Of a stretch of DNA of 7,592 nucleotides, positions 1 through 4,812 are shown piece after piece (the stretch's first letter is position 1; the number at the start of each line of letters is the position of its first letter). Source of the stretch: Acidobacteriota bacterium (GTDB lineage: Bacteria; Acidobacteriota; Terriglobia; UBA7540). The notes below the pieces were generated by a model. That model did no database searches. It was not told where the DNA came from and worked only from the letters and a program-made list of their open reading frames with translations. The stretch lies in NCBI GenBank assembly GCA_021780055.1, contig JAJXZM010000181.1:1-7592 (forward strand), given 5' to 3'. The translations under genes were made by a program, and so were the position numbers.

Positions 1-515
1 CGGGCAATCAGGTCCAGCAAGGCTTGTTTGTGGGGTTTTAGCCGAGCGGAAAGCGAGCCTGCAAGTTGTGTGGCGGCAACCCTTGCCTGGTAAAGAGTTT
101 GCGATTCAATCAGGTCCCGGATAGCTTCGGCCTGGGTCAGGTCAATGCGGCCGTTCAGGAAAGCGCGCATGGCAAACTCGCCCGGCTCTGCCGCGCGAGC
201 ACCGCACTCAAGGCAGCATTCCACCAGATACCTCAGGATCACCGGAGAACCGTGACAGGAAATCTCGACGACGTCCTCGCATGTGTATGAATGCGGATGC
301 CGGAAAAGAGTGACCACGACCTCATCCAGAACCTTCCCGGTATGAGGGTCCGTGAATTTTCCCAGCGCTGAACGTTGCACTTCCGGAGGCACTTTTGCCA
401 GCCTGATCAGTTGTGAAGCAATCTCGATTGCATTCTTGCCCGAAAGGCGAACCACCCCAATGCCGCCGCGGCCCGGTGGAGTTGCAATGGCTACGATGGT
501 GTCCTCGTTCATCAT
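1..515 (-). CDS. mnmE: tRNA uridine-5-carboxymethylaminomethyl(34) synthesis GTPase MnmE, 5' part (cut by window edge)
   Basis: MnmE works with MnmG to install the aminomethyl or carboxymethylaminomethyl group on C5 of wobble U34 in certain tRNAs, using a methylene-tetrahydrofolate carbon. The first 171 residues are visible. They hold the N-terminal folate-binding domain, with the family opening DTIVAIATPPGRGGIGVVRLSG at about residues 5-26 (shown as DTIVAIATPPGRGG then IGVVRLSG), the YTCEDVVEISCHG block at 77-89 and EPGEF.MRAFLNGRIDL at 110-126. The start of the helical domain (QAEAIRDLI) follows. The GTPase domain and C-terminal Cys motif lie beyond base 1. Two adjacent ATG codons (515 and 512) are possible. 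The first sits 7 bases after a weak GCAGG, and the second would begin MNEDTIVA, closer to E. coli. It lies 20 bases downstream of jag as the last visible gene of the rpmH operon. Identification is secure; the precise start is not. Confidence 0.96.
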   Translation of the reverse strand, partial: MMNEDTIVAIATPPGRGGIGVVRLSGKNAIEIASQLIRLAKVPPEVQRSALGKFTDPHTGKVLDEVVVTLFRHPHSYTCEDVVEISCHGSPVILRYLVECCLECGARAAEPGEFAMRAFLNGRIDLTQAEAIRDLIESQTLYQARVAATQLAGSLSARLKPHKQALLDLIA

Positions 516-535
516 GGAAAAACCTGCGGTTGTTT

Positions 536-1051
536 TCAGGAAGAGGATGCCGCGGGGTAAATGACAACCTTACGGGAGGGCCCCGAACCTTCGCTCATCG
601 TCCTGACTGTAGTTTCTTCTTTGAGTGCCAGATGAACAATGCGTCGTTCGCGTGAGTTCATCGGAGTCAGGTGAAACGGGCTTCCTGTCTCGATAGCCTG
701 TTTTGCGGCCATCAGCGCTGTAAGTTTCAGCTCTTCAGCGCGAACTTGCCGCCAGCCGTCGCAGTCAAAACTGATTCTACCGTACAGATCGTCATCGACG
801 CGCACGGCCTTCAGAACAACATATTCGAGCGCGTCCAGAAGGGCGGCGTTTTTTTCCAGCAACAGGTCGGAGTCCGGTCCTTCAAAATCCACCACGATCG
901 CAGCCGCATCGGGACCTTCTCCAGCGGGATCTGATTTTCTAACTGTTGATTTGAGGTCGAAACCTCCGTGCTGAATGATCTCCCCGACGAGAGACCCGAT
1001 CCTGGCCAGATAGTTGCTCTCCGTCTGCTCAGGTGAAAGTTGTGTGGTCAT
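536..1051 (-). CDS. jag: KH-R3H RNA-binding protein Jag/KhpB (SpoIIIJ-associated type)
   Basis: A 171-residue cytoplasmic protein of the Jag/KhpB family, RNA-binding proteins typically encoded next to yidC. The sequence shows a KH-like segment (about residues 20-95), including GPDSDLLLEKNAALLDALEY at 58-77, which corresponds to the family's LIGKxGxxLdALqyL stretch. An R3H segment follows (about 100-155), with MNSRERRIVH at 131-140 carrying the defining R-x3-H (R136, H140). The Jag N-terminal domain of Firmicute proteins is absent, as in many other phyla. Oddly, the GxxG loop of the KH domain reads EKNA (66-69), so RNA contact by this loop may be weakened. A good ribosome site, AGAGGTG, overlaps the end of yidC and sits 5 bases before the ATG. 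The gap to yidC is 12 bases, so the two are surely co-transcribed. Its RNA targets cannot be inferred. Confidence 0.93.
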   Translation of the reverse strand: MTTQLSPEQTESNYLARIGSLVGEIIQHGGFDLKSTVRKSDPAGEGPDAAAIVVDFEGPDSDLLLEKNAALLDALEYVVLKAVRVDDDLYGRISFDCDGWRQVRAEELKLTALMAAKQAIETGSPFHLTPMNSRERRIVHLALKEETTVRTMSEGSGPSRKVVIYPAASSS

Positions 1052-1063
1052 AATTTCACCTCT

Positions 1064-2749
1064 CTATGCCTTTGCCTCGATGGCCTTCGGTGGCACCAGC
1101 GGCGGCTGTTTCGGCGTGATAAAGCGGTTGATGATGAGCTGTTGGATAATGCCGACCAGATTCGCTGCCAGGAAGTAGAGAACCAGGCCGCTGGCCAGGT
1201 GGAAGAACATGATGCCGAACACTAAAGGCATAATCATCATCATGCGCTTCTGATTCGGATCGGCCGTCATCATCGGCGTCATCTTCTGCATGAAGAACAT
1301 GCTTACCATCATAATTACGGGCAGGATGGGAATCGGCAGACCCATGATACGGGAAGGATCGGGCATAGACAAGTCTTTAATCCACCATATCCAGGGCGCG
1401 TGGCGGAATTCAAAAGGCGTTTCCAGCGATTCGTAGAACCCATAAAGGATGGGCAACTGGGGCAGCATGGGTAGACAGCCGCCAAGCGGATTGATTCCAT
1501 GCTCCTGATAGAGCTTCATCACTTCCTGGTTCATTCGCGCTTTGCGCGGGTCGTTGAACTTGTATTGCTTGTAGCGGTCCTGGATACTTTTCACCAGCGG
1601 CGCGATGCGCTGCATTTCCTGCGCGGAGCGAATGCTCTTGAGTTTCAGGGGGAACAGGGCCATGTTCAGGATGATGGTCAGAATAACGATGGCCCACCCG
1701 TAATTGTGCACCCAGTGGTCATAAATATAGCGCAACGCAAGGAACAGCGGTTTGGCAATGAAGCTGAACCAGCCGAAATCCACAAGCCCGGTCAGAGAGG
1801 GTTGTGTTGAATTCAGGACATCTATGGATTTGGGGGCGACAAACAAATTGAATTTTACCGGCTGCGCCACAGAGCTTCCCATTTCTGCATATCCGGCGCT
1901 GGGCAGCTCTTTTTCTTTCCAGTTCTCGGGCTTCCATTGTGTGTACCCGGCTCCAAAGACCCGGTCCGAGGACTCAGGGAAGAAGATACCGGCAAAATAA
2001 CGGTCTTCAAGTCCCGCGAATTCAAACGGGCCGGACTGGGTCAGCTCGTTCTTGATCTTGTGAAGATCAGTGGTTTCAAGCTTGTCGTTGATTTGATAAG
2101 CCACCATGCTCTGAGCAAATTCACCCTGCTCGGGAAGCGAATGGTCGCCGAACCCTCCTACCCATGCCACCCTGACGGGAACGTAGTGTTGGTCCTGGGC
2201 CAAGCTGACGTCGACATGCACCATGTAGTCCGACCCGAACGTAAACTTCTTCTCGACCTGCACGTGTCCGTCGCTGTAAGTAAATTCCAGCGTCGCCGGG
2301 GCCTTCAGCTCAGTCCCAACCGGCTGCACTGCGTAAAGCGCCTGGTTCACTTTCTGGTTGAGCGAATCGTCGGTGGTCCGCAGGCTCATCGGATACCCAA
2401 GTTGCTTGCAGGCGGCGGGGTCAACAACGTCGAGGGGTTTGCCGTTGGCATCATCATACTTCTTCAGGACCCAACTCTTGACCACGCCCCCCCGGGTGGA
2501 AAAAGTGATCGTGTAAAAATCGTTTTCAACTGTGATGTCGCGGGCCTGCTGGCCCTCCACAACGGGGATCAGCGGAGGCGCCGGAAGCTTAGGAGCTTCC
2601 GCCTTTGTGGTGCCTTGCTGAGCGGCAGACCGCGTCGCCTCAGACGAGTTCGGCGCTGGGGGCGGGGCCTTGAAGAACATGACCCGCCATATCATGAGCA
2701 AGATAAACGACAGGGCGATAGCTATCAAGAACCTTTTTTCGTTGTCCAT
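1064..2749 (-). CDS. yidC: Membrane protein insertase YidC
   Basis: YidC inserts and folds inner-membrane proteins, alone or with SecYEG. The 561-residue length and layout are of the Gram-negative type. An N-terminal membrane anchor (about 6-24) is followed by a low-complexity Pro/Ala/Ser linker (about 28-62) and a large periplasmic beta domain (about 65-320). The conserved five-helix core then has membrane segments near 352-368, 420-445, 470-487 and 507-537. Core hallmarks are NPLGGCLPMLPQLPI at 420-434, FFMQKMTPM at 485-493, and DP.QKRMM.IMP near 497-508. R374 in KLKSIRSAQEM is the likely counterpart of the positively charged groove residue (E. coli R366). The tail is short and basic/proline-rich (PKQPPLVPPKAIEAKA). 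The start is fixed by the MDNEKRFLIAI opening typical of the family, although no strong Shine-Dalgarno is visible. The gene lies 49 bases after yidD and 12 bases before jag. Confidence 0.98.
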   Translation of the reverse strand: MDNEKRFLIAIALSFILLMIWRVMFFKAPPPAPNSSEATRSAAQQGTTKAEAPKLPAPPLIPVVEGQQARDITVENDFYTITFSTRGGVVKSWVLKKYDDANGKPLDVVDPAACKQLGYPMSLRTTDDSLNQKVNQALYAVQPVGTELKAPATLEFTYSDGHVQVEKKFTFGSDYMVHVDVSLAQDQHYVPVRVAWVGGFGDHSLPEQGEFAQSMVAYQINDKLETTDLHKIKNELTQSGPFEFAGLEDRYFAGIFFPESSDRVFGAGYTQWKPENWKEKELPSAGYAEMGSSVAQPVKFNLFVAPKSIDVLNSTQPSLTGLVDFGWFSFIAKPLFLALRYIYDHWVHNYGWAIVILTIILNMALFPLKLKSIRSAQEMQRIAPLVKSIQDRYKQYKFNDPRKARMNQEVMKLYQEHGINPLGGCLPMLPQLPILYGFYESLETPFEFRHAPWIWWIKDLSMPDPSRIMGLPIPILPVIMMVSMFFMQKMTPMMTADPNQKRMMMIMPLVFGIMFFHLASGLVLYFLAANLVGIIQQLIINRFITPKQPPLVPPKAIEAKA

Positions 2750-2798
2750 GAGTGAAAGGCTTTCTGCTTAACTCTCTCGTCCTCGGCCCACCTGATTG

Positions 2799-3002
2799 CT
2801 ACGGGACCGGATCGTATCCGTGACCGCCCCAGGGCCGGCATCGCAACAGCCGGTGAATTGTAAGCCGGCTTCCTTCCCATGCGCCCCATTTATCCACCGC
2901 TTCATAGGCATAAGCCGAGCACGAGGGATAAAAGCGGCACGAAGAGGGGATAATGGGCGAAAGACAAATCTGATAGAAACGAATCGACCCCAACACCAGC
3001 AA
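2799..3002 (-). CDS. yidD: Membrane protein insertion efficiency factor YidD
   Basis: A small, basic, membrane-associated protein that assists YidC-dependent insertion. The family core is clear: RFYQICLSPIIPSSCRFYPSCSAYAYEA (about residues 8-35, with C22 and C28), and a C-terminal RCRPWGGHGYDPVP at 54-67, matching the usual CHP..GGDDPVP. The start is uncertain. There is no ATG, GTG or TTG close upstream in frame, so I chose TTG at 3002, two bases after the rnpA stop, giving 67 residues. That leaves only about 7 residues before RFYQ, shorter than E. coli (85 residues). A CTG at 3008 overlapping the rnpA TGA (CTGA) is the alternative. The frame is open far upstream through rnpA, but that stretch looks like a shadow of rnpA. 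Translation is probably coupled to rnpA, whose 3' end supplies a G-rich tract. Confidence 0.9.
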   Translation of the reverse strand: MLVLGSIRFYQICLSPIIPSSCRFYPSCSAYAYEAVDKWGAWEGSRLTIHRLLRCRPWGGHGYDPVP

Positions 3003-3004
3003 TT

Positions 3005-3385
3005 TCAGCGAATATGCTGCCCCCCGGACGATGCGGCCGGCGACTCGCCGGGAAAAAGGCGCAAAAGTTCCCGTTCCAGAGCGCGATAGGCGACTGTGGC
3101 CGCTCCGGGACGAGGGTTCAGCACAATATCCCAGCCGCCCGGTAGTTCCCGCCGGTGAAGGCGAAAAATCTCCCTGATCCGCCGTTTGATGCGGTTCCGC
3201 AGCACGGCCGTACCGAGGCGTTTCGGCACCGTAATGCCCAGGCGCGTCTCGATGAGACCGTTCGGTCGATAAAACACGGTGCATAATGAGGCACTTCGGC
3301 GCTGCCCTTGCTTGTAAACCCTTTGAAAATCCAATCGACGGAGCAGCCGATATTGTTTGGGGAAAGCAGCCGAATCAGGATTCAC
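3005..3385 (-). CDS. rnpA: Ribonuclease P protein component (RnpA)
   Basis: The protein subunit of RNase P, which binds the catalytic RNA and helps it remove 5' leaders from pre-tRNAs. From a GTG start it has 126 residues, the normal size. The family opening ([16 protein letters not shown], 12-27) is followed by a central strand and the signature RNR motif [13 protein letters not shown] at 63-75, preceded by [12 protein letters not shown]. The start is chosen because GTG at 3385 overlaps the rpmH stop as GTGA, a classic coupled arrangement. The frame is open much further, to a TTG at 3559, which would give 184 residues and span all of rpmH out of frame. The extra 58 residues read as translated L34 DNA rather than an RnpA domain, and the distal start lies at or before the predicted transcription start. 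No clear Shine-Dalgarno precedes the GTG, consistent with reinitiation after rpmH. Confidence 0.95.
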   Translation of the reverse strand: MNPDSAAFPKQYRLLRRLDFQRVYKQGQRRSASLCTVFYRPNGLIETRLGITVPKRLGTAVLRNRIKRRIREIFRLHRRELPGGWDIVLNPRPGAATVAYRALERELLRLFPGESPAASSGGQHIR

Positions 3386-3516
3386 GGAGTCAGGCGATGA
3401 CGACCCTTCCGGCGGCGCCGCTTTAACGTTTGGCGCCCCCCGGGGGTTCTCATGCGAACGCGGAATCCATGTGTCTTGGCACGCCGACGCCGATTGGGTT
3501 GGTAAGTCCTCTTCAA
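3382..3516 (-). CDS. rpmH: 50S ribosomal protein L34, TTG start
   Basis: A 44-residue, very basic ribosomal large-subunit protein. It is too short for usual ORF listing and lies in a different frame inside the extended rnpA frame. Translation from TTG at 3516 gives [20 protein letters not shown] at 1-20, then [20 protein letters not shown] at 21-40 and RLTP. This is an end-to-end match to the L34 pattern (KRT.QPN.R.R...HGFR.RM.T..GR..L.RRR.KGR..L). The TTG start is supported by AGGGAG at 3525-3530, with 8 bases between it and the start, and by the invariant family N-terminus. The TGA stop shares bases with the GTG start of rnpA. As first gene of the operon it sits about 40 bases after the predicted transcription start. 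Confidence 0.96.
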   Translation of the reverse strand: MKRTYQPNRRRRAKTHGFRVRMRTPGGRQTLKRRRRKGRHRLTP

Positions 3517-3524
3517 AGCTCTGA

Positions 3525-3530
3525 CTCCCT
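3525..3530 (-). promoter_or_regulatory. Ribosome binding site of rpmH
   Basis: AGGGAG on the minus strand lies 8 bases before the TTG codon at 3516. It fixes this TTG as the L34 start, since no ATG or GTG start in that frame would preserve the conserved KRTYQPN opening. Confidence 0.75.
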
Positions 3531-3561
3531 GTTAAGTTCGTATTCCAAAGTCTAAACAACT

Positions 3562-3591
3562 ACGATAACCTGCTGCTTCCAACCAAGTCAA
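3562..3591 (-). promoter_or_regulatory. Predicted sigma70-type promoter of the rpmH operon
   Basis: On the minus strand, TTGACT (3591-3586, five of six matches to TTGACA) is followed after 18 bases by TATCGT (3567-3562, four of six matches to TATAAT). Transcription would begin near 3555, leaving a leader of roughly 40 bases before rpmH. This placement excludes efficient use of the far upstream TTG of the rnpA frame at 3559. It is a pattern match only; the spacing is one base longer than optimal. Confidence 0.5.
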
Positions 3592-3602
3592 GCCGTTGGC
3601 TG

Positions 3603-3678
3603 CCCAAACCTCTGTAAGATTTTGGGTTGCAAGGTTCCGGAGCGCCCGGAAAAGAGAATCCGGCGACCGGGTTCGCCG
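3603..3678. repeat. Cluster of three inverted repeats
   Basis: Three adjacent perfect dyads: 6-base arms CCCAAA/TTTGGG with a 12-base loop, 6-base arms TTCCGG/CCGGAA with a 5-base loop, and 5-base arms CGGCG/CGCCG with an 8-base loop. They occupy the space between two divergent promoters, where terminators are not expected. Operators or mRNA structures are possible, and chance is possible for each one individually. Confidence 0.5.
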
Positions 3679-3687
3679 CTTGATTTC

Positions 3688-3696
3688 TGTTAGAAT
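3688..3696 (+). promoter_or_regulatory. Candidate extended -10 promoter of the Crp/Fnr gene
   Basis: TGTTAGAAT combines a TGn extension with TAGAAT (five of six matches to TATAAT). No good -35 hexamer lies 16-18 bases upstream, as is tolerated by extended -10 promoters. Transcription would start near 3703, giving a leader of about 135 bases before the TTG start. Confidence 0.35.
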
Positions 3697-3826
3697 ACTG
3701 TGAGATTAGCGAACCTGCCTGTCGCGGCAGAGGGATGCTTACGGCCTGGAGGGCTGAGAGGCAACTGTTCCATTGGTACCCGGGGTCTTTTACAGCCGAT
3801 GGGCAGGGCCACCCCAAAGCGAGGCC

Positions 3827-3832
3827 GGGAGG
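3827..3832 (+). promoter_or_regulatory. Ribosome binding site deciding the Crp/Fnr start
   Basis: GGGAGG ends 5 bases before TTG at 3838. This strong match argues for the TTG rather than the upstream in-frame GTG (3700) or ATG (3799), which lack comparable sites and would add residues absent from the family. Confidence 0.75.
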
Positions 3833-3837
3833 AAATT

Positions 3838-4527
3838 TTGAAGACAAGTTGTCCAGATTGCCGTGTCCTCTCCAGTACGCTTTTCCGCAGCCTTTCGGAC
3901 GAACAGATAAAGAATCTTTCCTGTATCTTCTGCCCTTCGCAATTCCACAGAAACCAGATTCTGTTTTTTGAAGGCGGGGCCGCGCGGCATATTTTTGGCT
4001 TGAATGCGGGCCTGGTCAAGCTGGTCAAGTCGCTTGAGAACGGCAAGGAACGGATCACGCGTATCCTGTTTCCCGGTGACCTCTTCGGCCTGGAGGCATT
4101 AAACGAAGAAAGGTACCCGCTGACCGCGGTCGTCCTGGAAGACTCGGAAATCTGCTCGGTACCGCGCGATCAGTTCTTTGCCTTCCTGCGCTCCAACCCA
4201 GACATCTCTCTTGATATGATCCGCTTGCTCGTGAGCGAGGTCGCCGAGGCCCGTGCCCAGATGACCAACATGAGTTTTAAGGACGCCCGTATGCGTGTGG
4301 CCACCTTTGTCCTGTCGCTTCTTTCGGCCGGCGAATCGGGCCCCGCAAGTTCCTGTTCTCTGACTCTACCTCTTTCAAGCCAGGAAATTGCAGAAATTCT
4401 GGAATTGTCTCCGGAAACTGTAAGCCGAACCTGGCATGCACTGCGGCAGGAAGGGTTGATCGAGAAGCGTGGCCGCCGCCTGGTCATCCAGGACGTGCGT
4501 GCTCTGGAAGCGACAGCGCGTCGCTGA
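3838..4527 (+). CDS. Crp/Fnr family transcriptional regulator, FNR-like with two CxxC motifs
   Basis: A 229-residue cytoplasmic regulator of normal Crp/Fnr length when started at TTG 3838. It has an N-terminal cyclic-nucleotide-binding-type beta barrel (about 25-115: ILFFEGG, GLVKLVK, RITRILFPGDLFGLEAL) and a long dimerisation helix (about 115-150). A C-terminal winged helix has LSSQEIAEILELSPETVSRT, whose E-T-V-S-R matches the FNR recognition helix (E209, S212, R213 in E. coli), so TTGAY-type half-sites are predicted. Cysteines are C5, C8, C29, C32 and C106. C106, in EICSVPRD, aligns by eye with FNR C122 (VCEIPF), so an Fe-S cluster is plausible, although C5-x2-C8-x20-C29-x2-C32 differs from FNR spacing. 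The cAMP-binding residues of CRP are not evident. It is divergent from rpmH and precedes the exported protein genes, its likely targets. The signal could be oxygen, NO or redox; this is not decidable here. Confidence 0.9.
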   Translation: MKTSCPDCRVLSSTLFRSLSDEQIKNLSCIFCPSQFHRNQILFFEGGAARHIFGLNAGLVKLVKSLENGKERITRILFPGDLFGLEALNEERYPLTAVVLEDSEICSVPRDQFFAFLRSNPDISLDMIRLLVSEVAEARAQMTNMSFKDARMRVATFVLSLLSAGESGPASSCSLTLPLSSQEIAEILELSPETVSRTWHALRQEGLIEKRGRRLVIQDVRALEATARR

Positions 4528-4601
4528 CGTCTTCAATGATTGCAGCCTGCCTCGGATAAAGCCACTATCCCCTATACATAAAACAATTAGGAGGCGGGGG
4601 T

Positions 4602-4615
4602 TTGACATCCGTCAT
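4602..4615. promoter_or_regulatory. Candidate Crp/Fnr-type operator
   Basis: TTGAC-ATCC-GTCAT matches the symmetric pattern TTGAY-N4-RTCAA at nine of ten defined positions. This is the half-site class expected for a recognition helix with E..SR. Its centre is about 60-65 bases before the start implied by the TATAAC hexamer at 4663, close to a class I activator position. A second, offset dyad GACAT-N5-ATGTC (4604-4618) overlaps it. This is a pattern match only. Confidence 0.45.
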
Positions 4616-4636
4616 GTCGAAATCTGCCGGATGTCA
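4603..4636. repeat. Inverted repeat TGACATCC / GGATGTCA
   Basis: Perfect 8-base arms at 4603-4610 and 4629-4636 surround an 18-base spacer, which itself contains a further ATGTC (4614-4618). The element GACAT/ATGTC therefore occurs three times in 34 bases. It could be a multi-site operator or a foldable mRNA element. No T-tract follows, so it is not a typical terminator. Confidence 0.5.
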
Positions 4637-4744
4637 TCGACGAACCATCTCTCTTGCCTAATTATAACGGTTCGTCGGCGTCATTGGGTGTGAGTAAGGG
4701 AAGATCATCGCGGTATTTTATCTGTGGTTTCAGTCTGATAAGGC

Positions 4745-4776
4745 ACTGGGCGCGTAGGTACGCGTCCCGCGCCAGT
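4745..4776 (+). repeat. GC-rich leader hairpin
   Basis: The inner stem CGCGT (4751-4755) pairs with ACGCG (4760-4764) around the loop AGGT. It is extended either by GGG/CCC (4748-4750 and 4766-4768, one bulged T) or by the outer arms ACTGG (4745-4749) and CCAGT (4772-4776). It ends 36 bases before the ATG at 4813 and has no U-tract, so an mRNA leader structure is likelier than termination. Confidence 0.45.
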
Positions 4777-4812
4777 TACTGCTGTGGTGTTCTTAGAACG
4801 GATTTTGTCTTA

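Larger units (their letters stand above)
3560..3837. other. Divergent intergenic region between rpmH and the Crp/Fnr gene
   Basis: About 280 bases without a convincing gene. It holds the rpmH promoter at the left and a candidate promoter for the regulator near 3688. Three consecutive inverted repeats lie between them: CCCAAA/TTTGGG (3603-3608 and 3621-3626), TTCCGG/CCGGAA (3635-3640 and 3646-3651) and CGGCG/CGCCG (3661-3665 and 3674-3678). A fourth short hairpin, CTGCC/GGCAG (3715-3719 and 3726-3730), lies in the presumed leader of the regulator mRNA. The plus-strand frame is open from GTG at 3700, but the stretch up to 3837 shows no resemblance to Crp/Fnr proteins. Confidence 0.6.
4528..4812 (+). 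other. Intergenic control region upstream of the exported cytochrome gene
   Basis: 285 bases between the regulator and the next gene. It holds an FNR-box-like dyad (4602-4615), a nested inverted repeat (4603-4636), a possible -10 hexamer TATAAC (4663-4668, five of six matches, without a good -35), a GC-rich hairpin (4745-4776) and a short palindrome GTTCTTAGAAC (4789-4799). The frame of the downstream gene is open back to ATG 4654, but that extension is rich in Arg/Cys/Ser, precedes a good signal peptide, and looks non-coding. No rho-independent terminator is seen after the regulator gene. Confidence 0.6.

Noticed and set aside
322..567. 81-codon minus-strand frame overlapping the mnmE start
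   Set aside because: It is out of frame with mnmE and jag and is a shadow; the true mnmE frame is recognised over 171 residues.
1937..2755. A 272-codon open frame on the plus strand opposite yidC
   Set aside because: It is fully antisense to the certain yidC gene, has no recognisable domain or ribosome site, and is explained by the codon composition of yidC.
2890..2898. TTATCCACC, one mismatch from a DnaA box (TTATCCACA)
   Set aside because: It lies inside yidD codons (VDKW region), is single, and has no AT-rich neighbour; a chance match.
3680..3684. TTGAT FNR half-site near the regulator promoter
   Set aside because: No partner ATCAA half lies at the right distance; a single 5-base match is not evidence of autoregulation.
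3711..3775. TPP-riboswitch-like words (GAACCTG, GGCTGAGA) in the regulator leader
   Set aside because: The words occur in the wrong order for the TPP fold and the surrounding conserved pairings are missing.
3700..3837. N-terminal extension of the Crp/Fnr frame from GTG 3700 or ATG 3799
   Set aside because: The extra residues do not look like the family, while a strong GGGAGG sits 5 bases before TTG 3838, giving a protein of normal length.
4654..4812. 53-residue N-terminal extension of the exported cytochrome-like protein
   Set aside because: It would bury the signal peptide inside the protein, includes the hairpin region, and has composition unlike the rest of the gene.
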